Of a DNA stretch of 64,000 bases, positions 49,439 to 62,000 are shown piece by piece. The notes under the pieces were generated by a model that was not told the origin of the DNA, did not search any database, and saw only the letters and a program-made list of their open reading frames with translations. The position numbers and the translations under genes are program-made. The stretch comes from Boesenbergia rotunda (Eukaryota; Streptophyta; Magnoliopsida; Zingiberales; Zingiberaceae). Within the stretch, counting starts at the first letter, position 1; every line of letters starts with the position of its first letter. The stretch is taken from contig JAGFNQ010001620.1 of assembly GCA_024364735.1 (NCBI GenBank), positions 372,583-436,582 of the forward strand, read 5' to 3'.

Positions 49439-50644
49439 ACAATTAATAACATTTTGTCTAGGATGTTTCTCTACACTTTCACAACTTGTCCTTTGGTGTC
49501 GCCTATCCCTCCTCGCCTTCCATCGTCCAAAAGTGTCTACCTTCTCCTTGACCAGTCATTTCCTCTTCCAACACTGTAGTAGGATTCTCAACGCGCGACC
49601 AAGATGTACATTGCCAATCCGACGACTTTTGCTTCCAATTTCAATGAACATCGATAGTCATGGCGACATGAAAAACCCATGTGCAAATGCACATAGGTGT
49701 GGTCTATTAGTTTATTCAGCTTTCTTGACCTATCTATCCTGATTCATTTGGCTGCATGAACTGTTCCACCAATCTATCACTTATTTGAATATGCTCTACT
49801 TAATCGACTTTATCCTTTTAATTATTGGCTAACTAAGATGTATTTGGTGGAGATTAAAATGTAAAAGCAGAAAGTTATACTTGGAACAATAATACTATTT
49901 ATAAAAGGATACTAACAGAATATCAACTTCATATTGTCTTTCATCTTTAAATCGTGATAGTGATATTCTAACATACAAAATCCATAACCTAGAGGACGCG
50001 TGGTCATAGACGAAAGCTTCATGATTCTCTCTAAAACCAAGCTCCATTAGGTTTGTTTTTGTAGGTGGTAAGGAAGTAGATAAGGTTCAAGGTTGTTTGT
50101 CCAATAGAGAGGCGAATGAAAGCAAAGTATGGAACATTTCACATGGACAAGCCGCGAAAGCTTGCTGATTCATTTCTCTCTAGATTTCCAACAGGATTTT
50201 TGTGGCTTTTTGATAAAGATTTTGAACTTGATTGGCCAATAGTTTACTACATGACACTTCTGTGAATTTTGACGATTCCACAGACCGATGTACACTAGCT
50301 GCCAAGGAAGTTCAAGGAGAGTTAAGTGACCTGAAGCAATTGCAGATTACAGATTCAGCTGATATAAACTTGATGTCTTCAAGTGATTAAGTGTTGCTCT
50401 AGTTTAGTTGGGCAAAAAGATTAGCTAGTGTGATTTATAGTAGTAAATGCACAAATGGTAACTCCAACACGTATCTTACTCCGTGATGAAACAGAAGCTT
50501 CCAAATTGGGAAGATTAAGAACCCTCGGTATTGCTTTGATTCAACACCTCCTTAAGTTGCATGAAACTATCTGAAAACCAGGAAGTAAGATTTATATATA
50601 CTGAGATTATGGAAACCACAAGCTTCAGTTAACTTTCTGAAAAT
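49439..50644. other. 3' flank of the COR27 gene
   Basis: No supported gene. The last few hundred bases before 50645 should contain the 3'UTR of the minus-strand COR27 gene. Short frames such as 49533-49742 are not supported. Confidence 0.45.
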
Positions 50645-53600
50645 TCAACTGTTCACTTCCTCGTCATCGCATAGCGCTTCTTTAGTGTCCCAAAGCAATG
50701 TGCTTGGAATAACTGATGTTCGTCTGCTAGATACTGAATTTGTCGCACACGGAGGAGTATGATTTCCATCAGAAGTTGGCATGAGAGATGGTTTCCTAGA
50801 TGGAATTAGCTGAAAAATTGACAAAATTAAAGATATCAGCTGAAATCAGAAAACTTGAGAACATGTTTATTTCAATTTGGATGCATGAATGAGAAATAGG
50901 GTTTCCCCCCACATACTTGATCATTGATTGAATCATGAACCACAGCAGCCCCCAGCTTGCGTTTCCTACCTATGATACTTGACCTTTTCCAAGATATAGG
51001 CATATCATCCAAAAAATTTTGATCCGACACTTCTGCAAGATGGAGGTTCAACTCAGTCTTTCAAGTTAGAGACCTCAAGTAGATATGCATTTCATAGTCA
51101 GGTAAAGACAAATTCTGGACTGATTAAAGTAGAATGTAAACTGGATAAGTTTTATAGAAGAAAATGTAAAATGACTGAGTCGTAAAAGCAACACAAGGTT
51201 GGGCAGAAAGACGAGCAACTGTTAAATGGCAATGTAAAACAAAACATTTCTCTATTTGACTTCCACAAGAAATGGAAGGAGTCAATGGTGGGGGGAATTT
51301 AGATGGTTTGGTATATAAAGGATGTAGTTTGGTTGAATGATATGGCTATGAATTAGTTTGAATAATTACACTTTTTTTTCTAGCTTGTGTTTCATGGAGC
51401 AATTATTCCTTTTTTCGTGTACTAATAATATGCTCTAATATATTGATTGTGGTTGTGCGCTCCCTATTTTTTGTTCATTTCTTTAAAAAACAAACGACTG
51501 GTAAAAAAAGTAAATACTCTACGACACAATATATATAGATGTATAAATATCAATAATAATCCTGTATCATTATTGATAATTTTTAAGTTTGATTTTGAAC
51601 CATACAAATATACATACCCTCTGAAAATTTTTATGGATGGATGTGGTGATGAAATCATTCTAAACCATAAACATCAGGATAATTAGCTCAAAACAAGTAC
51701 AAACCTAGTTGTCAATTGAAGCAAAATAACAAAGATGGAGAGAGAGAGAGAGAGCTGCTAGATCTCTGTAATGGAACAACTTCAATAGACATAAACTTCA
51801 AGGGCCAAACTAACAAAAGGCATGGAGTGGCACAATAACTCGGAAAGAAATAAACTTCAAGACCAAGCTAAGAAAAGGCAAGGAGAGTTAGATCACCATG
51901 AAATTAGTTTTAAAGTACCTGCACTATTACCATCAAGATTTTGACAATAATTTTGCTTTATGCTTGTTCCTTCTCCATAATGCCCCTCACTTGCTATATG
52001 GAGTGAAGGTTGAGCGAACTCAGGATCGTCAATCCTATCAGATGATTTGAGATTCTTCTCTGAGGTAATCCAAGGTGATCTATAATGTTTAATCCAAGGA
52101 TTTGCAGATAAAGGTAAAGAACCAACTTCAATCTGTGCATTCTTCTTGTCCCTATCATAGACAAGGTTCTCCCAACAACCCTTACGCAATACCTTGAACT
52201 GCAGAGTCAAAAGATCACGCTTTATCAAAAGGATGAAAGACAAAAAAGTAAAACCGGACAAAGGAAATGGGGTTGAATGCAAATGAAATCTTTTACAACC
52301 TGATCAGGTTTCAGATCAGTTTCATATGGTCTACAAGAACCTTTATGAACGTTAGTTCTTGATATCCAACCAACAAATGCCTTTGAGTTGTATTCCCCAT
52401 TGTGTAGCTCATTAACAAAAGAGGATTCAATGGAATTAAGAAATAGAGTATGTTTTTCATCCGTCCATCCTTTTGATAGCGAATCCGCCAATCGAGAGTC
52501 CTGAAAGGTAAGAGAGATGCCATTGTGATATACTAAGCTGTAAAAAAATGGATGTTATTGTGGCCAATGGAATATCTAGTGCTAAAAAGTAACTACGAGA
52601 GGAACACACAAACAGAATTCTAGTAAAGAAATGAGTGCAACCAGGGCTCATGTTGTGATAATAAGTCATCTTAGCTTGAGACCTAGGTGAAGAACATTTC
52701 ATGAAGTCAAAGCTGTCTTTACACCAAAAAGGAAAAGTTGCCATATTTTGGAGAAATGACAGTGCACCTACCTATTGGTCTCAACAAACAAGGTACCAGT
52801 GAAAACAGTTGGGCTAGCACTGATGACCTTGTTCAACTACCACTTGCACTATTCATCAGTGTCCAGCTGAGGGAAGAGCAGTCATCATCCAAAAGTTTTT
52901 CTAATAAATATTTTAATTGAGAAATGAAATCAGCATATGCCCAGAAAAATGCAACAATGCCTTTCCCCACTTGATTTTCCCTTCGTTCTCCCACCAGATG
53001 ATTTAGGCATTGTATGTCCTGCAAGAGTCCCGCACTTCCACACTGATGATCACCCTAAGGTATCTTCCTTGTGTTATATGGCATTCATCTGCTTAGTTCT
53101 ACCTTTCTTGTTGACAATTTTGACAAATAATTAATGAAGAATTTGGAGTGAAGCCAAATAGCTCACGCAGGAACAGATCTTCATAATATACTAAAGATGA
53201 AATTAAGGTCACAAACGGAATAGGTAAACAAACAAGTATGATCAGATTGAGTTCTTAGATATTCGATCTTCTCATGGTGCATATCAGAAACAAAGGCCTT
53301 CCCATACCTCTCTTTGGGTGATGAATATGAGCTTTCCTACCTACAGGAGCTAAAGATTTCCCTTTTTTTTACCTTCATGTTTGTCTAAACTGATCGCGTT
53401 ACATACCATCTATGGAACATCATCTGAACTTCCTGCATAATTTGAGAATTGCATTTGATGTGGCAGACAGAGGGGCCTATACACGTGGCAGGGCAGGTCA
53501 GAAGTCAAGCCGCCTGGTAAGAAGTCAAGTAGAGGTGGAGGTGAAACTGGACCCAGACGACTGACTCAATCTTAGGGAACTCAGTCCACCAAGCTCCTCC

Positions 53601-56600
53601 GACTCAATCCACCTGATTCCTCGGACTCAGTCCATCTGACTCCTCAATCGGTCCACCCAACTCCCTGACTCCTCGTGATCAGCCCACCAGACTCTCCGAC
53701 TTGTATTCATGGGCGGAGCCTATTAAGGCCCAGTGTGGGCAGCTGCCCACACTGGGCCCCACAATAATATTTTATTAGTAAACAAAAAAATAAAAAGGTA
53801 AAAAGAAAAGGTCACAGTAAATCGGTAATAAGTTAAAAAAAGAAAAAAAAATTTTGAAAAGTGAAACACGACAAACAGATTTAAAACGAAACATTGTTCT
53901 TTTTCCCTTCATGACCTAAACATCGCCCTTGCAACCGCTGACTCACCGTAGGACCCCAATTCGCCGTAGATCAAACTCATCGCCTCACTACCCCGACACT
54001 CCATAGGAGTCAGACTTTCCAATCTCCACACTTAGTACTCCACAAGATTTTCTCAAGAGACGAGCATAAAAGCAAAGCGACTAAAGGTAATCATCTAACC
54101 CTAATTCCTAAATGATTTAGGCTAAGTCCCTACTTATTTTACTTGTCAATTAATCTAGTTTACGTGTGACTCATGATTTTTTTTATCTATTTTCATTAGG
54201 AAATCATTTTATCGACAATGCATAGATTTTTTAAAAGAAAACATTCAGAATTAAATGAACAAAATATTAAAGAGGTTAGAGTTGAAGAATTTGATTTTTC
54301 ACAACTACCGACAGATCCTGAACTAAGAATTCCAATTTGTGATTATAATGCTAACATTAGGGATCAAGTTCGAAGGATATATTTGCAAAGGGGTCCATGT
54401 CAACCTTCAGGATATGAATTCCCAAAACGAAAATTTGGAGTAAGTCAATTTAGACGGTTCGATCCTTCCTGGTTTAAGGAATTTGGTGATTGGTTGGAAT
54501 ATAGTATAGAAAAAGATGTTGCATATTGCTTGTATTGCTATCTCTTCAAGACAACAAAGGGAAAACAAGCAGGAGGAGAAACTTTTGTTAGCGAAGGCTT
54601 TACAAATTGGAAGAGTACAGATAAATTAAATATTCATGCTGGACAACATGATAGTGAACATCATAAAGCTCGAATGAATTGTAAAGCTTTGATGAATCAA
54701 GATGAGCACATTCAATCAATTCTGCACAAACAGTCAAAGTAAATGCGGAATAATTATTGTATCCGTCTCAATGCTTCAATTAATTGTATCAGAGTTTTGT
54801 TGCAACAAGGAAATTCATTTCGAGGTCACAATGAAAATGAAGGTTCTCTTAATCCTGGAAACTTTCTTATTCAATTAGAGTTTTAGGTGCTCATAATAAA
54901 GAGATTAATGATGTGATATTGAAAAATGCTCCTAAAAATTGCAAATTAACGTCACCTGATATTCAGAAGGATATAGTGAGTGTTTGTGCAACTGAAACAA
55001 TTAATATTATTATCAGAGATATTGGTGATTCATTGTTCTCTATTTTAGTTGATGAATCTCGTGATGTGTCAGCAAAGGAGCAAATGTCAGTTGTTTTGCG
55101 TTATGTGGATAGCAATGAGCATGTAAATGAGCGTTTTATCGGAATTGAACATGTTACTAGTACTACAACACTCTCACTTAAAGTTGCCATTGATAAGATG
55201 TTTTCTACATATAATTTTAGTATGTCTAAGTTGAGAGGACAAGATTATGATGGAGCAAGTAATATGCAAGGTAAATTTAATGATCTAAAAGCACTTATTT
55301 TAAAGGAGAACCCATGTGCATTTTACATTCATTGTTTTGCCCATCAACTTCAACTAGCTCTTATTGCCGTGTCAAAGAAAAATCTTCCGATTTCTAATTT
55401 CTTTCGTGTTGTTGATGATGTGATAAATGTTGTTGGATCATCCTGCAAACGGTCTGATCTTCTTAAGGAGAAGCATTTAGATTTTATTATTGAGGCATTG
55501 GAGAGGGATGAAATTTCTACTGGTCGGGGACTCAATCAAGAAACTTCCCTTCAACGTGTTGGGGATGCACGTTGGGGGTCACATTATAATTCTTTGATCA
55601 GGTTGATTTCTATGTTCTCTGCTGTCAGTGATGTACTCGAAATGATTTCAGAAGATAATTCCAGTTCTCTTGATCAAAAAACTGAGGCATTTAATTTATT
55701 GGAGTCAATACTTTCATTTGATTTTGCATTCAATCTACACTTGTTGAAACACGTCTTAGGGATTTCAAGTGAATTGTCAATGACATTACAAAAAAAAGAT
55801 CAGGATATTGTGAATGCAATGGATTTGGTACAAGTATGCAAACACCGACTCCAAAGAATGAGAGATGATGGTTGGATTCATTTTTAGAAAAGGTTCACTG
55901 TTTTTGTCAACAACATTGCATTGATGTTCTCAAAATGGATGATATGTTCACACGTTGGGCACCACGTGGTCATTCCCATCGTAATCCACCAGAATTGACA
56001 AATTTGCATCACTATTATGTTGATTTGTTCTATGACGTTATTGATATGCAACTTCAAGAGTTAAATGATCATTTCTCAGAGACAGGTATGGAGTTACTTC
56101 GTTATATAGCTTGTTTGTGTCCACAAAATTCATTTTCAGCTTTTGACAAGATAAAATTGATACAACTAGCTGAGTTTTATCCACAAGGTTTCTTGAGGTT
56201 TGATCTCCTCGTACTTGATGATCAACTTGATACTTATATATGTGATATGCATTCTAACGAAACATTTTAAGAATTGAAAAGTCTTGGTGATCTTTCAGAG
56301 AAGTTAGTTATGTCAAAGAAAAATTTGGTGTACCCGTTGGTTTATAAGCTTTTGACATTGGCATTAATTCTACCGGTTGCGACTGCAACTGTAGAGAGAG
56401 TGCTTTCTGCCATGAGAATTGTGAAAGACAGGTTGCGTAATCGAATAAGTGATGATTGGATGAATGATAGTCTCATTGTTTACGTAGAAAAAGATTAATT
56501 TCTATCAGTTGATAATGAAGCTATTGTACAAAGGTTTCAAATTATGAAGACTCCAAAAGAACAATTGTAAGGTAATTATTTTGTGATGTTTTATGATTAT

Positions 56601-57046
56601 AAAATTTTATATCTTTTTTATAAATTACATTATATTATTAATTGCATACACTGAATTAATATTCTAGCTCCGCCCCTGCTTGTATTGCCCTACTCTTTCA
56701 GCAAGTCGCCCCAGGTTGATCTCCCCCCTGTCAGAGGGGAGAATATGAGGGCCTTGATATGTGAAACTCAACTTCATCTCTGACTCGATCTCGCTTTCGC
56801 ATCCGTCCCTGACTCAGGCTCATACCCTATGTGGCCCGTCGAAAACTTGAACTGATTGTAAGATGCCATCAATCTCCATGGAACAAACTAGCGATTCAGA
56901 ATACACAGATAGGCCTTCTCGTGATATTGAAATTTTCCTCATTAGGAGAGTACAAAATTTTTGAACTAAGGCAATTTCCTTCATCGCCTATCATACTATT
57001 AAGTTTTCTAGACAAGAAGATAAGTCGTACCAGTATTGTGCAAAGA

Positions 57047-57086
<40 letters not shown>

Positions 57087-57354
57087 TGCAACAATGCCAC
57101 AAACTTACATATAAAAAAGCGTTATTGACACCAAATCCTCTCCAATTAAGCATACGCGAAAAGGAAGCAAAAGAAAACCCAAAATTAACTTTTACCTTCG
57201 ATCAAACAATTACCAAGCAAACGACACCGATCCAGTGGATAAATAAACGTAAACCACGCTGCTGCAGTGAGGGTAAAGGATCACTTACCATGCTAGGGCT
57301 TCCCATCTTCGATATCTCTTCCGTATTCGGCCGATTCGAAGAACTATCGCCCAT
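50645..57354 (-). CDS. COR27: COR27/COR28-type cold- and clock-regulated protein
   Basis: Exons 57354-57289, 52500-52300, 52198-51919, 51032-50917 and 50809-50645 join to 828 bases, 275 residues, with matching phases. Family landmarks are in order: GWTDEKHTLFLNSIESSFV (about 30-48), DQFKVLRKGCWENL (about 88-101), NPWIKHYRSPWI, and EVSDQNFLDD after residue 180. Arabidopsis COR27 and COR28 are nuclear regulators without a known DNA-binding domain. They act in the circadian clock, flowering and freezing tolerance, and are targets of the COP1/phytochrome pathway. The first exon (MGDSSSNRPNTEEIS) is short and its intron is 4.8 kb, enlarged by transposon insertions. The donor at 57288 and acceptor at 52501 are normal, so the gene looks functional. 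Confidence 0.9.
53708..56678 (+). mobile_element. hAT transposon, complete ends, 8-bp target duplication
   Basis: 2971 bp. The left end catgggcggagccta and the right end tagctccgcccctg are inverted repeats (one mismatch class). It is flanked by cttgtatt on both sides (53700-53707 and 56679-56686). The interior encodes a decayed transposase of the zf-MYM/TTF-type, DUF4371 plus hATC architecture. Its strand is opposite to COR27. Confidence 0.92.
54218..56498 (+). pseudogene. hAT transposase (TTF-type finger, DUF4371, hATC), decayed
   Basis: N-terminal part 54218-54742: FKRKHSELNEQN, then the TTF-type finger with YCLYCYLFK. An in-frame stop lies at 54740, a frame shift follows near 54870, and the catalytic domain resumes (54913-55887, with ILVDESRDVSAKEQMSVVLR and HCFAHQLQLAL). 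A second shift near 55870 and a stop at 56268 precede the hATC dimerisation end (ATATVERVLSAMRIVKDRLR, 56274-56498). The protein resembles plant 'zinc finger MYM-type protein 1-like' transposases. At least two stops and two shifts make it non-functional, although the ends look intact. Confidence 0.87.
57049..57086. repeat. (TA)n microsatellite in COR27 intron 1
   Basis: About 18 TA units directly after 'gagaata'. It is read through by an open frame on each strand, which explains Ile-Tyr repeats in their translations. Confidence 0.9.
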
Positions 57355-57488
57355 GCGGTTAGCGATGATACCTCCCCTTAATCAAACGCGAAGAAGATTG
57401 GAATAAAAAATCTGCCGCTTGGATCGCCTCTTCCGTAACTGAAGAGAAGAGAAGAGACGAGATCGAGACTGGACGGCTGCTTGAGGCG

Positions 57489-57604
57489 AGATATTTGTGC
57501 CGGGGGCGAAGCGTGGGGCCCGGGTGTTTGTCCTGGGTGGCACCGCTTTCAAACGTGGAAATTCACACGTGGCGAGGTTGCGTGCCGGTCGTCTGAGATA
57601 TTTT
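57489..57604 (-). promoter_or_regulatory. COR27 cold/clock promoter module: evening element, EE-like and ABRE/G-box
   Basis: On the minus strand an exact evening element AAAATATCT lies at 57604-57596 and an EE-like AAATATCT at 57496-57489. CACGTGGC (ABRE/G-box core ACGTGG) is at 57566-57573 and a second ACGTGG at 57554-57559, read on the plus strand. They lie about 135-250 bases upstream of the COR27 ATG. In Arabidopsis, cold and circadian control of COR27 has been attributed to EE/EE-like motifs working with ABRE-like motifs, so this looks like a conserved module. The sites are seen; their activity is inferred. Confidence 0.72.
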
Positions 57605-57649
57605 TTCAGACCGGCAATAGATCTGCCTCGCTGACCCACTATAGATCCC

Positions 57650-58770
57650 TCAGCTTGCTTCCAATCGAAGTGCAGGTAAAAAATGTAGTTCTTAAAATGG
57701 TATTACAAAGCACAAAAGAAAATTTTGAGAGCATTTCTTTTAATACAATTGATCCCCGCCTTGTCTACAGGTAGATCGGCCGACCCCGTCAGCCAGCCTG
57801 GCACCAAGGGTCTAGTAGACAGGTAAGCAAAGATATCGCCAGGGGGGTCCTCGAGTCCGGGAGTCCCCGGGCAGTGTTTAGCTGGCCACGAATGAGGTCG
57901 GGCAGGCCGACTGTCAGCCCTTCTTAGCCCAGTCGGACGTGTGACTGCCCACGCTCCCTGCCCGACCTAGATCTGAGTCGGGCCCTACAGTCGGACACGT
58001 GGCGACCCACACTCCAACACCATCACGAGGACTGGATATCTAGCAACATCAGACAGACATCACTCAGCAAACCTCCGACTCAGGGCGCACCCTGCGCCTC
58101 CACTCTACCAGGCAGACGCGTAGCTGCCCACACTCCTTGGCCATCACCCGACTCGGTCGTGAGCACTCGGACACGCAGGTCGGCTCTCGGGGTATGGGCT
58201 ACCTCGCCCCCTATGCCCCCTATACCATTATACTCAGGGGTACGGCCCTGCTAGCGGGGTTCTACACACCTTACTCATATCTGACACTTCTCGCGGTCAG
58301 TCCGTCAATCCAGTACTTTCGTACTGCTCGAGCACTCTGCGTCATGCCGCGCCACTCTTAAGTGCTCCCTACGAGCTGACAGCTATCACACCCTTGTCTA
58401 GTCAATACGGACAATGGTTGTCAGCTCCCCCGACTATATATACACTCGGCACTCCCCCTACTGCAGGTATGCGCGTGCGAGCTCTCTCATCTAATATTGC
58501 ATTTCATTTCAGCTCTCATATACTTCCTGCGGATACTGACTTGACCGTCGGAGTGCCTGACCGGGGAAATCCCCGGCGGGTTTACTGACGGTCGCTATCT
58601 TGCAAAGCTAAGCCGGAGCGCCGCCAGGTCATCGCCGCCTCCTCAGCCGCTCGTGCCATGAGAGAAGCCGTTCTCGTCCCGGGGATCGTCACCTCGCTTC
58701 GCGACAGGATCAACAATAAAAAAAAATTAAGGAAAAAAAAAGCAACAGAGTATTTGCCTGTCACGGCCTT
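57650..58770 (+). repeat. GC-rich LTR-like repeat (Gypsy-like) between COR27 and CLASRP
   Basis: Very GC-rich. It contains ctatatataca (TATA) at about 58433, 'ctgacttgaccgtcggag' at 58537 and 'ggtagatcggccgaccccgt' at 57770. It shares the TATA-to-'gtcggag' arrangement with 34240-35345. It occupies most of the 1.67-kb gap between the two divergent genes. No coding frame is recognisable (58137-58361 and 58394-58588 are composition effects). Confidence 0.55.
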
Positions 58771-59023
58771 AATGATTCTTATTATGCATAATTTAATTAT
58801 GTGGTAGGTCCAACAGAAAGCCCAGCTCAGTTAAGCCCACCAGAAGCCTTTGTCACACAGCAACAACCTGCGTTCTCCTAAACCAGATATGCGACGTTCC
58901 TCAAACCCTCGTCGTCATTAGTCCATGGTCCCTCTTCTGTCCCGATCGTAATTTCTAGGGTTTGATTTCGGGGCTACTCGGAACTTCTGCGATATACCGG
59001 AAAGAAAGAGAGGGAGGGGAAGG
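58771..59023 (+). promoter_or_regulatory. 5' flank and 5'UTR of CLASRP
   Basis: The sequence returns to average composition after the LTR-like repeat. It has 'aaaccctcgtcgtc' and 'ctagggtttgatttc', typical of plant 5' leaders (telo-box-like aaaccct/agggttt). No clear TATA box. Confidence 0.45.
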
Positions 59024-62000
59024 ATGTGGCACGAGGCGCGGAGGTCGGAAAGGAAGGTTCATGACCTCATGGACGCGGCCCGAAAGCGGGCGCAGCGTCG
59101 TGCCGTCTACCTAGCCAAGCGTCGGGGCGATCCACAGCAGTTGCTTCAGGTAGCCGGGAGCAGGTGCCGCGTCCACCGCGATGACGGCTTGTACCAGGCT
59201 GCGCATGACCAGCAGGGACTGTATGTTCTTTTTTTCTGTGATTCATATTCCTGATTAGGTTTGATTATTTGGTGCTTTCACGTGTAATGTTTTTTTTTTC
59301 AATGCAATCTAGAGGTATGCAATTGCTTCTCTCTTCCGCATCAAAAGGTTTCATTTGGGCCGACGTTATCTTGGACGCGCCTTTCTGATCGTTTAGGCTT
59401 TGCCATGAGTATCGTCTTAGTTGAAACTAAAAGCAAGTGCAATGACATTTTTTTCGCTCTTATAGGAGTACTAATTTCGCGATATTGTGAACCTGTTGAG
59501 TTTAACTTCTTCCAATTGAAGAATTTTTTATGAATGTTTCTGGTGTTCCATTCTTGATGTCGTCCTCTCTTTCTAAATCACGACCATATGCTAGAGGCTC
59601 TATTGTCATTCTATTGCAATTAACAACTCATTTCAGGATCCAGTTTAATTTTGACATGCTAAATTAAATGTCAAGTCTTTGCCCTTCATATGATGGTTTA
59701 TTAAAGTCTGTGCTGTCACTTTGTGCTTATAAATATTGTTTCAACACTCGTATGCAATTAGCAGTATGCTTTGCAGTGAGCCATCAACACTTTCATCGTC
59801 TTTGCTGTTCTAAGGAAAATGTCATCTCTCTATTCTTACAGTTTCCTAGCTAGCTTTTAGATTGCTCAATGTGTATATGTCACAGATTACACAAGTGGTT
59901 CTAGCCTCCATGTTCTTGATGGAAGAGTATAAACCTGTTATGGCTGATATGAGAGGCAGAATAGCTATTTTACTTCTTCAGGTCCACTGTGAAAACTGTT
60001 GTTTGTTAAGTTATTGCGGGGAGAGAACATTGTACTGCTCTAGTATCATCATTACTGTCCATAATAGGAGAAATTTAATCATAGCTGCTGCTTTAGTCAC
60101 AGTCTTGAATGTATTTGTATCCCTATTAGTTTCTTTGAACATTTCAGTTCTTTTGCTTAATATTGCTGATTATTTCCATCATTGTTCTTATTGTAGGATA
60201 CCCTGGAATGGGAAACAAGATATATTGATTGATAGGTGAATACTTTGATGAATTTAAATCAAATAAATTGCCAGCCATGATAGACTTTCTTTTCTTTTTC
60301 TGAGCAGATTTGATGGTCGAGCACTGCTTGATTTTATTCGAGATCATGGTTCCCGTAATAGTCGTGTTCAACAGAAAACTGAGGAGGAAGAAGAAGTAGA
60401 AGAGTTTGTTAATTTCGAGCGTTACCGGGATTTAATTAAACTTCGGCACAGAGGATGTCTGTAATTTTTGGTTTTCTCTTTCATATTAGCATTTTAAGAT
60501 TTTGTTATATTACATTTAAATTTAAATTTTCTGATGTCTATATTAATTTGGGCTTTATCATATTAAAATCTTAGTTTTTCCACCATATGGTCGTATTTAA
60601 TAAAGCATTTCTCTGCAGTTTCTGATGAAGATGGTTTGCAGCATGTTCAGCAAGAGTTGGAAGCGAAGCGTACACTTCCATTTCCGTTTGAAAGGTACAA
60701 GTATTGCTTTTTGGGGCTTGCTTTCTGAGATGTTGATCTGCTTAAGCGTACTTAACACATAGCATGTAAGTTACTTTGGCCTGACATTGGAGCTTAGCTT
60801 TGTAAAATATAGAAAAGAAGTAACCTATGTAATTTGAATTATCTCTCTGAGTTGTTGTATTGTTTCTACAAAGTTATGAGACGATACTTTGTCATGTTAG
60901 GGATTTAAGCCACTGAATTTTACTTATTGTCGCCTGAAAAGAATATAATCAGTGTTTGAGAATCCTGTTTTTTTTTAATGATCTATGCATGATAATATTT
61001 CATGAAAGTTCAGCTATTTAGATCACTGAGAAAGATCTGTCTCATTGCATAAGAACTTGTAATCACATATACCTATGGTCAATCAAGTTCTTTATGTGTT
61101 AATCTTCTTATTTTGTCTTGCATTAGTTTCTTTCTCAAAGCACTCAATCAGCAACATTCAGCAGGAAGGGAACATCTTCCACTTTATTTACTGTGGAAGC
61201 CTTTGTGAGTGCTTTGTTATCAACCGTAGGTTATATTCAGCAAATACTAGGATGTGATTCGTGTGAAATTATTACTATATCTATGAGCTTGTGAATTGCA
61301 AGGCTCTTTGGTGTCATTGTTACATCACTCATTTTATGTTGATAATTCCTGTAAAGCATCTGCATTATGCAAAATCTATGACTGTTGTAAACCAAGTCTT
61401 GTTTGTTTAACTGTCATAATTATTTGTGTTTTCATAGAGGGATTCTTTTTCTACTTACCACTCTGTTTTTTAATGTTTTAACTTGATAATTATGTGGACT
61501 TAGATTAAATTGTAATTGTAACAGACCCCAGGTTGCACAGCCCTCTGTAAGCAAAGGGTTGTACTCACAGGTGGGATTCTCCTACAAGGGGGATGCCCAT
61601 GATGAATCCCAAAATGTGGACAGTGAAAATGAGGATGAAGATGATGAAGATGAGGAGGAGGAGAAAGACTTCAGCAGTGATGATAGTAATGATGAAAGGA
61701 TGGAAACTATAGGTAAAGAATTTGGTATCAAGAGATATAACTGGCTTGTTTATATGGACAAAAAAGCCAAGGAGGAAGAGAAAAGACAGAAGGAAATAAT
61801 TAAAGGAGATCCTGCTATAGTAAGTAAATGATTATTGTCCACTTTACAATGTTATGATCTGTTTGATTCATTCTCTTGATTTTCCCAGAGAAAATTGAGT
61901 CGCAAGGAAAGAAGGAAGGCTTCTCAAATGGAAAGGGAAAAAGAACGGGAAACAGCACGTACGATAGGATGGGCTCCCCATCATGATCCCTACAGGTAGA

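Larger units (their letters stand above)
53457..56840 (+). repeat. LTR-like repeat split by a hAT insertion
   Basis: 53457-53707 has tandem 'actcagtccacc' / 'ctccgactcaatccacc' phrases and begins tgatgtggcagacag. After the hAT element the same GC-rich style continues at 56687-56840 ('cagaggggagaatatgag'). The two halves are the interrupted host of the hAT element. Outer borders are approximate. Confidence 0.5.
52501..57288 (-). other. COR27 intron 1, transposon-rich
   Basis: 4.8 kb between exons 1 and 2. It holds a repeat at about 53457-53707, the hAT transposon 53708-56678, the continuation of the repeat at about 56679-56840, and a (TA)n microsatellite near 57049-57086. The parts next to the exons (52501-53450 and 56850-57288) contain no visible coding sequence. 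Confidence 0.8.

Noticed and set aside
56831..57406. 191-residue open frame on the plus strand
   Set aside because: It reads through the (TA)n microsatellite and is antisense to COR27 exon 1; no domain.
58137..58588. Two open frames between COR27 and CLASRP
   Set aside because: GC-rich LTR-like DNA with a TATA run; no protein similarity.
59862..60239. 125-residue frame in the CLASRP region
   Set aside because: It runs from intron 1 into exon 2 (60197-60235) and continues in frame only for the last residues; intron read-through, not a gene.
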